Position numbers and translations under genes: made by a program
Shown: in pieces, positions 23,601-35,560 of the stretch
Layout of the letters: each line of letters opens with the position of its first letter
Numbering within the stretch: position 1 is the first letter of the stretch
The notes under the pieces: model-generated
The model's input: only the letters and a program-made list of their open reading frames with translations
Told to the model about the DNA's origin: nothing
Database searches by the model: none
Source: Nigrospora sphaerica
Taxonomy: Eukaryota; Ascomycota; Sordariomycetes; Amphisphaeriales; Apiosporaceae
NCBI GenBank assembly: GCA_018287875.1
Contig: JAGVVL010000021.1
Coordinates: 434,001-498,000, forward strand
Reading direction: 5' to 3'
DNA: 64,000 nt

Positions 23601-24911
23601 GCTTTTCATCTCGAGTCCCACGGCGGAGCGTAGGCCGATGGCGTCGGAGGCGGCGACGGCGAAGAAGCATCGACGTTGCCCGCAGGGGGCCCCGGGAAGG
23701 GCTCCAGGCTGGGAATAGGAAAACGGGGGCGGCGTGTGGGACGGGGGCAGAGTCTGGCAACGATAGAAATCCTCTGGACGTTACAGCCAAGCTGGCCCTG
23801 CTGGACCTGAAAGTCGCGGCCTAGCGCGCCCATTTCGCGTGCTCTTCCGCGGGGTTCCACTGACCCGTGGGTGAACCGCTCTCTTCGTCCGGGTTGCCTT
23901 GCCATGCCAGGAAGCCTCGCCATTTCGTCCTCCTGTTGGGCCCCGCTACCCCCGCCCCTTACTCTACGGCTGGTCAGACGAGCCTAGGACTTTGTAGGTT
24001 CTCCGGCGAGCCTGGCCATGCCGGCGTTTTTATGGCGAACGGGCTAATCCTGGCGTAACGCGGAAGCCACCAGCTGGGCAGGAGGCGTACGGATGTCGAC
24101 GCGGCGAATGGGAGATGACGTCCCGGGCGATTCAATCGCAGGTCGAAGGCCACCATAATCTACTCCGGTATTATCCATGCCTCCCCATTTTCTAGGCGAA
24201 GTGAACCAACCGAACCGTTAAAGCGGCCCTCCTTTCGATCGGACTCACCACGTCCACGGCTGAGGAACCGCCGTCGTCCCCACCCCGTCCCATCCCGGAG
24301 CCGCCGACGTCGCACTACGTAGACGGCATCGCCTGGATCCGAAGACGGGGACGACCTCACCGGCTTGGCGGCTGTCAGATCCACTTCATATAGGACTGGT
24401 GTTATCTTCGCGCGCGCGCAACGTTTGCGTGCTGGCCCAGACGCGACCTTTTGGCATCGCAGGCTAAAGCACGACCAGCGTGTTTGTCGGGTGTCGTCAC
24501 GGCTGCTGGCCACTGGTCCGCTCCCCGAGGCCGACTTGCTGAGTCTCCCAATGCCGGGCGGCACCGGTCTATGTGTGCCACAGACATGGCCCTTGGACTT
24601 CGGCTCTTGTGGCTCGGCTGGAAGTGTCCCCCAAACAGGCGTCGTAGATGTACGTGCGTGAGCCCGGGTGCTACGCTAGGCAGAGCGGTCGCTAGCTGGC
24701 GCACGGCAAGCTAGGTTCGTCGGCCGTGGCCTGTCGACAGCGGACAGCGGACAGCGGACAGCCGGTCCTGCGACTGGCTTCGCTTGCTTGCGGTGGCATC
24801 CGTCGCAGGCCGCCCTGCCGGACACTCTTTGGTTCAGGTGCTCCAGTTGCGCCAGCGGCCGTGGCCTGCGGGCGTGCGCCGGCCTTCCCTCTTCTCGGCC
24901 ATTCGCCATAT

Positions 24912-25138
24912 TGGTTCATGCTTCACTGGTTCATGCTTCACTGGTTCATGCTTCACTGGTTCATGCTTCACTGGTTCATGCTTCACTGGTTCATGCTTCA
25001 CTGGTTCATGCTTCACTGGTTCATGCTTCACTGGTTCATGCTTCACTGGTTCATGCTTCACTGGTTCATGCTTCACTGGTTCATGCTTCACTGGTTCATG
25101 CTTCACTGGTTCATGCTTCACTGGTTCATACTTCACTG
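24912..25138. repeat. 15-bp minisatellite, about 15 units
   Basis: The unit TGGTTCATGCTTCAC is repeated head to tail with no variation except one G-to-A change in the last unit (TTCATA). The unit is a multiple of three and lacks stops in most frames, so it creates spurious long open frames on both strands (pentapeptide repeats). The near-perfect array implies recent slippage or unequal exchange. Confidence 0.97.
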
Positions 25139-27879
25139 CTGTGACTGGCGGAGAAGCAAGGCTGCCTGAGTTGCCACCTCGTGGCGATGGTAGGCTGTCT
25201 TCCCACCCCCGAACAACGAGCCGTTTGGCACGGACTACGAACATCAGTGCCGAATGCGCAGGGCAAAGATTACACAACCTGCGTCGGGACCGGGCACAGC
25301 GCTGCAGGAAGTGGAAAGCTCTAGGCTGGTATGACGCGTCTCCCACCCTCTCAATATGTCGCCTTGACAAAGGGTCGATCCGGGCCCTTATACCAGCGTC
25401 CACCCACCCGTCCCATCTCGTGGTCCCTAGCCAGCGCCTACTCGATGCCTCGGTTTCTGTGGTTTTCTTCCCCATGGCAACCGGGAACACAGATGCTCCA
25501 AGCTGCTCATCCCGCGTCGACGACCGCACTGCCTCCTAAACCAGCATTCGATGAAGTATGTCCTCGGCCTGTGCCGGTTTCGTGCGGGCATGGTCCAGCG
25601 AGCAGGACAACCCCATTATACCGACCGAGGAGGGACCCGAGCCCCTCGACGCTATAGATATTACGAGCAGCACACGCTTCACAGCTAGCTGTCCACAAGA
25701 AGACGCATAGTTCAGCATCTTACGAACAATGCCAACCTAACGCTGCGACTGCTCAACCGGGCACCGGAAACAACTTCCAGCCCTTTCCCTCTAGACGGCG
25801 GCACCCGTCAGTCGCCCCCAGTCCCCAGGCGGTCGCAGGCCCGGTGCCTAGGCGCGCTTCGGGTTGGCACTGCGGGACACTTGCTCGAATAGGCACGGGA
25901 CCCATCCCGTCGAGCTCCTTGTCATATACCGTTGGGCCTTCGGCCGGCACGTCGGACGGTCAGCACCGGACGAGCCTGATGCCGACGGCTGGGACGGAGC
26001 AGGTAGGAGTCGCCGCGGGACTCCCCAGGCCGGAAAGCCCTGCAGGCGAACACGACACCACTGTACTTCCCCCAGTCGCCTTTTAAATGCTGCAGTGGCC
26101 TCCAAATTTTAGAACAAAATGTCTAACCTCTCATGTCAAGATCGGGACTCCACCTCCCCTCACTCCAGCATGGCTTGACAGAGAGGAGACAAGCGTACGA
26201 CTGTAAGACCGTCGGTCCGTCGGTGTGGCACGTTGGCGATCGCTAGCGCTAGGGAGCCGCAGGCCGGTGGGCCAGGTTTGCATCATCGGGATCGTTGTGT
26301 GGTCCCGGGAACGACAGGCACGGGTACATGAGATTAGAAACAGGAGCGTAAGCTGGTGTCTTCGCCGCAAGAGACGCCCTAGCAGTCCACTCTGTCTCGT
26401 GTCCCCCTCCTATTTCTGCTCGGTACGCCGCCTGCCTTAGGCATACGTCGTTCGGTCGCCAACGAGGCCGCCGTGCGTGTAAGGCGTGGCCACTAAGGGC
26501 CCCTCGGTGCATCTAAAAACGCATTTCACATACCGTGCAAGGCCAGGCCGCCCTAGTAGGTCGCCTGGCACCGGCGAAGGTAGGCCTGTCGTCAGGCGCC
26601 TCCGAGGAAGAGCGCGCTACCTAGCTGGATAGATGGTCGTTGTTAGCTAGCCAAATCAAGTTTTAGTCCGTTCCTGTGCCGTTGAAGAAAACAGGGAGTA
26701 TTTCTTGGCAACTGCTTTTGTCGTGTTGGACGACGTATCAGTCTCTTGGTGGGCGGATCGCCGGCTCACGAAGCTCACATCAGCTGCGGACTGGCTTCGA
26801 GTTTGCGCACCTTGGGCCTTGTTGTCACGTACCGGAAGCTATTTCTCAAACCCGCATCGCTTTTCGGGGCTGCAGCGACCTCTCTTCAAGCCCACCGAGG
26901 TGGGAGCAGCCCGCCAAAGCACACCGTACCTGTACCGGAAGCGAGACTATTCGGAGCAGAGTGGGGGATGCTAAGTATAGCGCCCACAATGAGGAGCACG
27001 CTCGGACCACGTCGAACACCGCAGCAGATGGCGCGCTCGGATGAGCGTCGCGAACCCTCCCTGTTTCCAGCATTCAACGCCTACCAGGCTGATGCTACAT
27101 ATCAGTTTTGCGTCGCGCGATGGGTACAAGGCAGATGCGATTGGACTATACGAAGTACTCCCTGTCTCTGGTCGTGGCACCAGGCAGGCGCAGGCTCACT
27201 TGGCGCTAGAGAATTCGTGTATTTCGCGCTGTAACTGGCCGGCTCACGCAATGGGTAGTCAAAGCTGCTACCCTGACGCGAGGGATGCCGCTGTCAAACG
27301 CCCCGTACGCGACCGCGGGTAGACTCCGTACCCGCGTGGGGTCCAGGCGATGCAGTCAGTCAGCCTCAACAATGCTGGCCATTTGTGCCACATCTAAACA
27401 AATCCAACGCTTTGCCGGTCGACAAGCAGCCGACCTCTTCAATACGATCCTCAGGCGCGGCTACGAGCACGAGCATGACCTCCCCTCCGCCCGCCACGTC
27501 CCATCACGGTAGCCGACGGCGAGGCCAAGCGCCCGCCAGCCGACCGCCCGCCGCCGACGAGCCGCCCTCGCCGACGAAGCACACGCCCACGAACAGCCTC
27601 CGCTCCTACAATGACCGCACCTGATTTTGGAATCCGGCTCACACGGCCGATGATATATATAACGATCCGTTCCATTGCCATATCCTCGGTAAGGTGGACT
27701 GCTTCATAACCGACGTGCTCTCGCCCCACCTGGTCGGCATCTTCGGCTACATTCGCGGCGAGGACGTGATGCACGACCTGCCGTCGGACGGGGCGAACAC
27801 GCTGCCTTGTGCCAAGCAGTGCCAGCAGCTAGAAAGTGGAAGAACGGAGCGGCTCGCTGGCGAATGCAGCCAAGCCCAA
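25139..27879. other. Gene-free tract
   Basis: No coding region, RNA gene or clear repeat that I can support. Base composition is similar to the DNA left of the minisatellite. Confidence 0.4.
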
Positions 27880-29300
27880 TAAGGCCGTGGCCAGTGCCTT
27901 CGGGGCCCGTAATCGCAGGTCTCCTGTGATACGCGTTTCTGGCTGTTTCTGGCAGTGTTTGGCATTCTTAGGACAGCGACGGGTGTGACCTGGGGCAACT
28001 TTCTACCTCAACTACTCCCTGCTCCCTGCTTCGTCTGGTTCCTGCCTCGTCCGCTTCCTCCTTCAACTAGTTCCTGCTTCGTACTTCGTCTCGCTCGTCC
28101 TGCTTCGTCCACTTCCTGCTTCATCTTAGTCCTCTTGCCTGTGCTAGCATCAGCTTTCAGGCACTTCGTCCAAAGCGTACCATTCTTCCCTCGACGGGTC
28201 TGACACAAGCCCCGACCCGCACCCCATATATAGCTCTCCCGGTTGGACCGTGGCCGCTCTTGATCAGATCTATTGTAATGCCTGCTCGTTCACTGTTTCT
28301 GGCTGTGCCTGGCTCTCTTAGAACAGCGCGGTAGATAGGAACTGTGTCAACTTCGGGGTGTGCGTCCTCTCGGATGGACGCGGACCGAATCTGGCGTACT
28401 CCACTCTTCTGCTTTGCCTGCTTCTGCTTCGTCTGCTTCGTCTGCTTCAGCCTCACCTGGTTCCTTCTTCTACTTTTTGCGCGCGTCAGGCTTGCGCCGC
28501 GCCGCGTTTGGTTCCGGCTCCCGATTTGCACCCCCAGCACAGCCCTCCCGGTTGGGCTGTGGCCATTCTGGTTCGGGTCTACTCGGACGCATGCTTGTTG
28601 ACTGTTTTCGGCTGTGTCTGGCACTACCAGGGCAGCAGCAGATGCGACCTGGGGCAACCTCCCGCCTCAACTAGCTTCTGCTTCCTGTTTCGATCGATTC
28701 CTGCTTTCTATGGTTCCTGCTTTGACTGACTGCTGCTTGCTTTAGGGTCGTGGCCGTTCCGGATCGGGTCTCTTCTGTCCCGTGATCTTTGGCTCTCTTT
28801 TAGTTGTGGTTGGTGCTCTTAGGACAGCGGCGGATAGAGCCTAGTGCTACTTCTAGCGCGGGTTCGTTTCTTGTGGGCGCCGACCGGCTCTAGCGTACTC
28901 CACTTTTCCTACTCCGTCCACTTCCCGCTTCCGTGTCTTTCGACTGGTTCCTGCTTCGTCTGGTTCTGCTTTGTCTAGCCCTGCTTCGTCTGGTTCTGCT
29001 TCGTCTGCGTCCTGCTCACATGCTACTTGCATACCACGCCGCATCGGGCTGTTCCTAGCTGTGTTTGGCGCTCGTAGGGCAGTGCGGCCGATATGATCTT
29101 GTGCCGCTTCTGGGTGTGCTCCGTTTCTCATGGACGTCGACCAAACCTGGCGTACTCGGCTCTTTCTATCCCGCCCACTTCCTCCTTCCTCTGCTTCCTG
29201 CTTCCGCTGCTCTCTGCTTCGTTCACTTCCTGCTCCATCTTATTTCCTTCCGCATGCGCCAGTATCGGTTTGCAGAGACTTGGCCCAGACCGTAACATCT
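27880..29300 (+). repeat. Degenerate CT-rich tandem repeat, about 5 units
   Basis: Units of roughly 190-370 bp begin near 27884, 28246, 28556, 28745 and 29040. Each has the order: a GTGGCC / TTCGGGTC block; a TGTTTCTGGCTGTGTCTGGC-like block; an AGGACAGC block; a TCTGGCGTACTC-like block in some units; then a CTTCCTGCTTCGTCTGC-type pyrimidine run. Divergence between units is high, so the array is old. No coding function is apparent. Confidence 0.7.
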
Positions 29301-29465
29301 CTCGACGGGCCAGGAAGGGGCTATGGCGGCTTCTGTCCGCATCAGCGCCTCTTAATCGTAGCTTCTGTCCCTCGTAATGGCAACTTCCTTCAGTCATAGC
29401 AGCTCCGTTGTCGACTGCTCCTTTCCTTGCTTCGCATGTTCCGTTCCTTCTGACTTCCTCCGCTG

Positions 29466-29490
29466 TCTTCTTCTTCTTCTTCTTCTTCTT
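29466..29490 (+). repeat. (TTC)n microsatellite
   Basis: About eight uninterrupted TTC units. Confidence 0.9.
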
Positions 29491-31008
29491 GTATTTATCG
29501 CCTTATTGGGACAATGTCCCGCCTCTCAGGGGGCATCTGGCGTACGAGAGTCCATCTATATACAAGGTTTGCATACAATGTCCCGCCTAGCGGCAACCTG
29601 ATATTCCAACCGCATCCGTGACTCCTCCGTGCGAGCCCGTTGCCACTGTCGGTGCTGTGAGAACTTTCAGTCACTCGATCCAAAGGGCTCTTTCGCCCGG
29701 CATGCGACGGGCAAGGCCCTGGTGTTGAACTGGCTGGACGCACGTACTCTCAGTCTGCTCTCGGATTCACATCATGCTTCGTTCTGCGGCTCTCCGTGGT
29801 TATAGCAGCTTCTCCCGTCGTAGTTTCTGTCCGTAGCAGCTTCTATCCGCAGTAGCTTCTTTCTGTGACAACATCCACCAGTCGCAGCTTTCGCCTATAG
29901 CGGCTTCTGTTCTTCACAGAGTCTTCCAGTAGTAACTTCTGCCCTCGATAGCTTCTGTCCGTGGTAACATCCACTCCACCGTAGCTCTGTCCTGCCGTTC
30001 TCAGCTCGCTCTTGCTGTACTATTGTATCCCACCCGTCACTCCTCTTGTGGGTGCGATGCGCCTGTTCGAGTATGGGCAGCGTAACACCTGAGAAACAAT
30101 AGTTCAGGAAGAACCTACGGGATATATTTCCTGGAGTGATCTATATCCAGTTCCACCGGATGAGCGTATGTACTGAATCGATTCCTATATCAAGAATATA
30201 GTAGACACCCGTCAGACCACGTGTTCTGACCCTTGGAGGTTTTCTAGGTCATATTTCTGTTTCTTTTCTGCCCGGTATCTCTTCCACAGGCAATATAAGC
30301 TCCCAGCGGCATAATGGCTAATGCCAGGGCCGTCCGCGACACGCTCGCAACTCGGCTGGCTATGGTATCACGGGCCAGGGTACGACCTTCCCGCCTGCTG
30401 TGCCTGCGCCTGCGCCTGCCTCTTCCCGTCCTATTCCAGCGCCCACCTCCCAGCCTCACTTGTCCCTGCCGGCCATCCCCGGCCTGTACGATGACGAGCA
30501 GGACGGGCACGAGGGAGGGTTCGAGGAGGGGTTCGAGGACGACCCCTTAGGCCCGTCGCCCATGTACGAGCCTTCCCTCCTCTCTGATCCCCACGTAGGG
30601 GTTATGTTGACCGAGATGCAGATCACTCCATGGCGCCACCGACGTGTCCCGAAAACTCGATATGGTCCTGCACGAGATCCACGAACTTTCGCATCGGTTT
30701 GGTAGCCAAGAAGCCGGACTGGACCGTTGCAACCAGGCGTAAGTCGATCGGGACTCTCTGACTGCACCTGCTAAGCACCTTCGGCGGCTCTGGCAGGATG
30801 CAGAATTTGTAGGTTGTTCGAATCATAGAAAGGAGCCGAGCTGACCGTGTTGTGTCCCATAGTACGCAAAAGATAGAGTGTATGTAGGTTTTGGATGGCC
30901 CCTGCCATCGTCCCGCCTTTCTCATGCGGTGTGACCAGGTTGTAACAACAGATGTAGCGGCTCATGGGCTGGTTGTCGCAATTCAATGCGGTATTCGGGC
31001 CTCGGAGA

Positions 31009-31027
31009 GGGGGGGGGGGGGGGGGGG
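31009..31027 (+). repeat. G19 homopolymer
   Basis: Nineteen consecutive G. A run this long is unreliable in any consensus and could also form a quadruplex on the plus strand. Confidence 0.9.
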
Positions 31028-31940
31028 TGGTAGCCTCACGGAGTGAAGGGGATGCCCAGGACGACAATTTGTGGGCTCAGCCGCAAGCCTTAGTGACTCC
31101 ATCTTGGAGCCCAACATATAGGCCAGCTCGGTTTCGGCGACGATGGTATAGTTACAGAAAGGAGGACCAAGAGGCAGCGGAGGCCGCCCAGCGCATTGGT
31201 TATCTTCATGTTGCAGCAGGCACCATTAAGATCTTGCCGATATAGAAACGAATTTTAGAAGGATACGGCGGCTTTGTTTATATCTGACCACAAATTTTCT
31301 CGACCAGGCTGTTTCGCTACATCCTGCTCCTGGGACTCACACCATTAGTAGACGCGTGTTTTGGCATACTCGGCAACCCAGTTTCTCCTCGCCGTAGGCT
31401 TGCTCCTATAGGCGGCTGCCTCGGAGAACTCGAACCTATTCACGGCCATGCGCTGCCCTCCCGTCCGCTCGAGAGGTGCGAGTGGGGGCGCCTGCCGTCC
31501 CAACTGTTGTCGGCGTTTTCCATTTATGCCCACCCACAAATATCCGCTCCTGTTGCCGGGAACATGGTGTCTTGCCGGCACAGACTGCGTCATATTGTTC
31601 ATCGCATCGCTCGACTTGGCGCTGGAAGGCTGGCTGACGGTCGATAGATGTGCTGCTAGACGATAAGTAGCAACGCATGCTTTGACGGGTATCCATGTAG
31701 CCGAGGAGCCTCGAGCGCCAGGTCAGCTCGGCGGGCTTCTTGGGGTTCAACTGGGGCGCTCCCGACAGTTCCTCGGCCGACCGTACACTGAGAGGATGAA
31801 GATGGTGGCTGTGGCTGCGTCGGGGATTGATATGGGTCAAAATGAACTGACTGACCAGCGGTCTTCGTCATTCGTCATCCACCGCTCATCACCTGTCTTC
31901 GTTACTCGTAATTCGTCACTGGTCATTTGTCCATAACGTA

Positions 31941-33867
31941 AGCTCAAGCATCCCTTGGCGATACAGCCCCTTCGCGAGACACCGGTTTCAGGGGTGTCTC
32001 ACGATGCCTTCGGCCACCGAAAAGACGGATATCTCCTCAACCAGGCTATCTGGAACCTAGTTATTTAAGTCAAGAGACGACGATACACTCCTCTGCCTCA
32101 CTAACGGTTTCTTCTTCAAAATCCTCAAGGTCTACCCATCCTTCTCCGTCGGAGTCAAGGTCAGGCTCATCAGGCAAGACCCCCATCTCCCTCTTGACTC
32201 TTTTGACGTCCTGAATAGTTACAAACCGGTCCTGCGCCGAAGCCTTCACGCGGCGCCGTTTTTGAGGCTTTTGGCGTTCCAGCGCAGCAGCCAGTTGGTC
32301 TCGTTCGACCTTGAGTGTGGAGATCTGCATGCAACTATAGTCAAGGGCCTTGCAGAGCTTGCGCGTCAAAAACCGGAAGGTTGGTGTGGTGTACGCCACG
32401 TTAAGGTCACGCAAGTCCCTGACGATGTTGGTTAATTGGCGTGAGGTCTTAGGGGTCTGGAACGTCACTGCAGTTATCGCAGCTAACGTATCCATCTCTG
32501 GAGGCCTTCTTTCTGGTGTTGAAGGCCTCTCCGGACGGTCTTGGTCACGCTGTCTCGCCAACCTGTTATTCAGCGCCTTGTTGCGGTCCCTTGGGAAGAT
32601 TCCGGTGGCTCTCCAGCCTGAGGCGCAATTGGCAGGCGTGAAGGCCACCTTGCGAGCTAAGTTCCAGGCCTGTAGGAACTCTGGCTTGCCTGGAGCCATC
32701 GTGAGGCTTGACGCGCAGGCCTCTCGCAAGGTTTTTCGATAGATGGTCTTCAACACCGAAAAGGACCCTAGGTCCAGCGGTTGGAGGACGTGTGAGGTGT
32801 GCGCTGGGAGGAAGTCTAGCCAGATTTTGGCTTCCAGACAGGCCAGCATGAAGGCATCGTCGGCGTGGCTGCCATGGCCGTCGAGAATAAGGTGTCGCCA
32901 TCTCTCTGGGTTGGCAGGAGCCGTCAAGGGGATGAACACCTCCGTGAGCCACTGCAGGCCTATTGCGTTATTGGTCCAGCCCTTTTCGGAGGCGCAGAAC
33001 TTCCAGTTCGTGAAGTCTAGCGCGTCGAATTGCTGTTGAAACCACTGCTGTTGAACGTAGACGCCCTTGAAGATGACCAAGGGTGGCAAGACGCGCCCGT
33101 CAGCGCTGATACACTCCAATATCGTCACCCACTCGCGGTTGCCAGGGTCCATGGTGTATATCTTGCGCACCGCAGACGGTCCGATGACCAAGGGGTTGTC
33201 TCCAAGGCCTATCATCGTGCCAATCTCGTCGACGTTGTAGGTATCGGCTTGCAACACCTCCGCAAGGCCTGGGTCATCGAGACGATCGAAGAACTCCTCG
33301 ATATTGGCGCGCGTCGCACCGTTGACGCGCAGGAAGTCAATCCCCGTGGAGCGAATTGACTTGACTTCAGGATGGCGCGAAAAAAGCCTCATGCCAGTGT
33401 TTACCCAGGTGTTCGCCGCCAGACTGGCGATGGACCGTCAAGGCGAAGAAGTGGAAACGAGAGTGAGGCGGCGCCCAGCCCAGCCTGGCCTGCAACAACA
33501 CCCAGTCGACAAGCAGTTGCTCTTGAGATGGACTCAACGATTGCCTCGTCGCGTTATACTCCTTGCGCGTTAACGTACCCTTGATGCGGCGGACTAACCA
33601 GTCTTTGTTGAGGTGGTACTGCCTAGCGGCTTCTCTGATGGGTTTGCCGTTGGCGATCTCCTGCAGGATGAGTTCTAGGCGTTCAGGATCCATGGGAATA
33701 ACTTTACTGGAAAGAACGGAGACAGACAATTCGAACGGGCTCAACACCATGCTTATAGGCCAACTGGTTGACTAGATATCGTGGAGTAACCTCACTTGAA
33801 GCATCGCGAGACGGTCCTGAAACCGGTGTCTCGCGAAGGGGCTGTATCGCCAAGGGATGCTTGAGCT
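31941..33867 (-). mobile_element. pogo/Fot-like transposon with hairpin TIRs
   Basis: A 1,927-bp element flanked by TA (31939-31940 and 33868-33869). The terminal inverted repeats of about 52 bp are identical from AGCTCAAGCATCCC through GGTTTCAGG, then similar for a further 16 bp or so. The left TIR continues so that GAGACACC and GGTGTCTC face each other around GGTTTCAGG, giving a potential hairpin; the right end keeps GAGAC/GTCTC only. One transposase gene fills the minus strand. The TIR sequence is unrelated to that of the 10.9-kb element, so this is a second family. Confidence 0.93.
32070..33693 (-). pseudogene. pogo-like transposase, one frameshift
   Basis: The protein starts at an ATG near 33693 with a helix-turn-helix (ILQEIANGKPIREAARQYHL) and a second DNA-binding segment. 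The DDE domain has D in YNVDEIGTMIG, D in ILDGHGSH and D in LQPLDLG; the last two are 35 residues apart (DD35D). The C-terminus is lysine/arginine rich and then acidic, ending at 32070. The N-terminal frame (to 33367) and the main frame (from about 33430) differ by +1; the expected joined path reads LTVHR then LAANTWVNTGMRLFSR. One base is missing, or two are extra, near 33430, so the full protein of about 540 residues is not made as written. The long identical TIRs suggest recent mobility. Confidence 0.88.
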
Positions 33868-33946
33868 TACTGGATTGATGCACACACGATAAAGTAGTCC
33901 TGTGCCCTAGGAAATACCGAGACGAGGACGTGGTCGGGGCCGAAGT

Positions 33947-35032
33947 CTAGTCCAAATTACCTACTTTAATTACAATCTTTCCAGACCGATTACCTTTTCG
34001 CAACCTAGCGTATGCCTTCACTGCATTAGTATAATCAAACAACTCGTCAACGACAGCCTTTACCTTGCCCTCTCTTATCCAGCCTGCGACTGTCTCGAGG
34101 TCGGCACGTGTGCACGCCGCCACAGGAAAAACAAAACGGCGATGGCCATTGCCAAGGAAACCGGGCATCAAGGCGCGGGCCATAGCACCCGTTATGCCGG
34201 CGAGTGACATGGCAGCGCCGACCTGCACAAATACACCTGAGCCGGCTTTCAAAATCCCGTCGGCTGCTTTATACAAGTCGGCTGGGCTGTTTCCCACGTT
34301 ATCGATGACGACGTCGAACACGGGTCCCTTGGCCCGGAGTTCTGCACAGACGTCTTGCGTCCTGTAGTCGATAACTTCATCAGCGCCCAGTCGCCGGCAC
34401 AGCGCCGCGTTTACCGCTGAGCAGCTAACGATCACCTTGCTGCACCCGAGCGCCTTGGCAATCTGGATAGCGAACGATCCGACGCCGCCGCTCCCTCCGT
34501 TGATGAAGACGGCATCGCCGGACCCTACGTACTTGGCCAAAGACGCGTAGGCTGTCAAGCCCGCGGTGGGGACACAGGCGGCACTGGTCGGGGCGACACC
34601 GTCGGGGATCGGAGCGCAGCCGTCTTTGTCCACAACGACGTATTCCGCCAGAGCGCCGAAGCGGGGCGGGAAGGCGACCCGGCCGAAGACAGGTGTGCCA
34701 AGTGTGAGGTGACCATAGTCACCAAGAACATTGGCACCCACGCCGGCCACGACGCCGGCGAAGTCCTGCCCCGGGATGAAAAAGCGGCCGAAAATGGACC
34801 AAGCGGCTAGCCGACCCAGTTCTGGAAGTTTGTACTCGGCTGGGTTGAGGGCGGCATAGGTAACGCGAACCAGGACCTCGTTCGGGCCAAGCGAGTCTTC
34901 AGGCACCGGCCGCGGGTGTGGTGCTGCTGAAAGAAGATCCATGCCAGCTTCAAGTGACGCTGGTGCTGTGCGGCACACCCAGGCGCGCTGGGTGGTTGCA
35001 CCAGCCGCGCGTGTATCGATTGTTGCTGACAT
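33947..35032 (-). CDS. Medium-chain NAD(P)H oxidoreductase (quinone/enoyl reductase type)
   Basis: A predicted cytosolic NAD(P)H-dependent reductase of 361 residues, the usual length for medium-chain dehydrogenase/reductases. A GroES-like N-terminal fold is marked by LVRVTYAALNPAEYKL (54-69) and GQDFAGVV (88-95). The Rossmann domain has the nucleotide-binding INGGSGGVG at 177-185, followed by the DEVIDYRTQD motif typical of this family. I see no Cys/His set for catalytic zinc, which points to the zinc-independent quinone-oxidoreductase or trans-enoyl-reductase branch. The gene is intronless and undamaged, starting at an ATG at 35032. It sits alone, 79 bp from a pogo element, so no cluster role can be read from its neighbours. 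The substrate is unknown. Confidence 0.9.
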   Translation of the reverse strand: MSATIDTRAAGATTQRAWVCRTAPASLEAGMDLLSAAPHPRPVPEDSLGPNEVLVRVTYAALNPAEYKLPELGRLAAWSIFGRFFIPGQDFAGVVAGVGANVLGDYGHLTLGTPVFGRVAFPPRFGALAEYVVVDKDGCAPIPDGVAPTSAACVPTAGLTAYASLAKYVGSGDAVFINGGSGGVGSFAIQIAKALGCSKVIVSCSAVNAALCRRLGADEVIDYRTQDVCAELRAKGPVFDVVIDNVGNSPADLYKAADGILKAGSGVFVQVGAAMSLAGITGAMARALMPGFLGNGHRRFVFPVAACTRADLETVAGWIREGKVKAVVDELFDYTNAVKAYARLRKGNRSGKIVIKVGNLD

Positions 35033-35384
35033 AGTAAAGATTTGGATGACTTCGCTCTCTTCTTAAACAGAAGAATGGGTGAAAGTTGGGGTTTGTCAAT
35101 AATAAAGCAGTGTGACCTGCTCACTCTAGTATATAACTACTTAGTTTCGGATTTAGGGATACAGTCGGGTCCGAACCAGGCCTGGATGTGGAGTGTTACT
35201 GGAAGGTACTAGAACTGGGGCTGTGTAAACTACACAGGCCCCTCATTTAGTAAGGGCATGACTAATAGAGTGAAGATCCTAGCTGTGCACTACGGGCGGA
35301 GCATGATCGTAGGTCGCGTACGAGTACCCGGCGCAGACTGGCCTTGTTTTGAGATCTTAAGGAGATCTCTGGCCTGCGCCAATT

Positions 35385-35560
35385 TTACGTGTTTAGTTAC
35401 AATTTTTACAGCTAGTGACCTATGTAGGACATAGAGATCCTCTACGTTTCGATGCGGAGGAAAGCCATTCTGAATTGACGTTTGTCGGAATGAAAAAGCC
35501 AGATTCCTTAGGGCCTGATCGGTCGTATTTGGAGACACGGACTGGAGACACGGACTGGAG
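35385..35560 (-). repeat. 3'-end fragment of a Tad-like LINE, transition-rich
   Basis: Aligns in the same orientation with the 3' untranslated end of the LINE at 37556-37740: the TTTTTCA..CG..GTCA..GG.TTTCCT block, then ATAGGTC.CTAG.TGTA, then an A-rich end. Differences are largely C-to-T and G-to-A, as expected of RIP-type mutation. It is 5'-truncated. A GGAGACACGGACT triplication follows at about 35530-35566. Confidence 0.65.

Larger units (their letters stand above)
15801..24911. other. GC-rich gene-free tract with old duplications
   Basis: About 9 kb in which many frames are open on both strands simply because the DNA is GC rich. None of the translations shows a domain, a signal peptide with a sensible start, or intron-supported extension. 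Old internal duplications are visible (16492-16960 against 17136-17600). A short GACAGCG direct repeat lies at 24736-24762. I find no tRNA or rRNA gene. Confidence 0.5.
29301..31940. other. Low-complexity intergenic DNA
   Basis: Contains a TTC microsatellite at 29466-29490, a series of short GTAGCTTCTGTCC-like repeats at about 29790-29990 and a G19 homopolymer at 31009-31027. A Pro-rich then acidic frame at 30400-30705 (LSLPAIPGLYDDEQDG) looks mildly coding, but I recognise no family and see no intron support. Confidence 0.4.

Noticed and set aside
24912..25138. Possible CRISPR array
   Set aside because: Units are contiguous with no spacers and the DNA is fungal.
24726..25539. Long open frames with pentapeptide repeats on both strands
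   Set aside because: Produced by the 15-bp minisatellite, whose length is a multiple of three; no start context, no domain, and equally open on the other strand.
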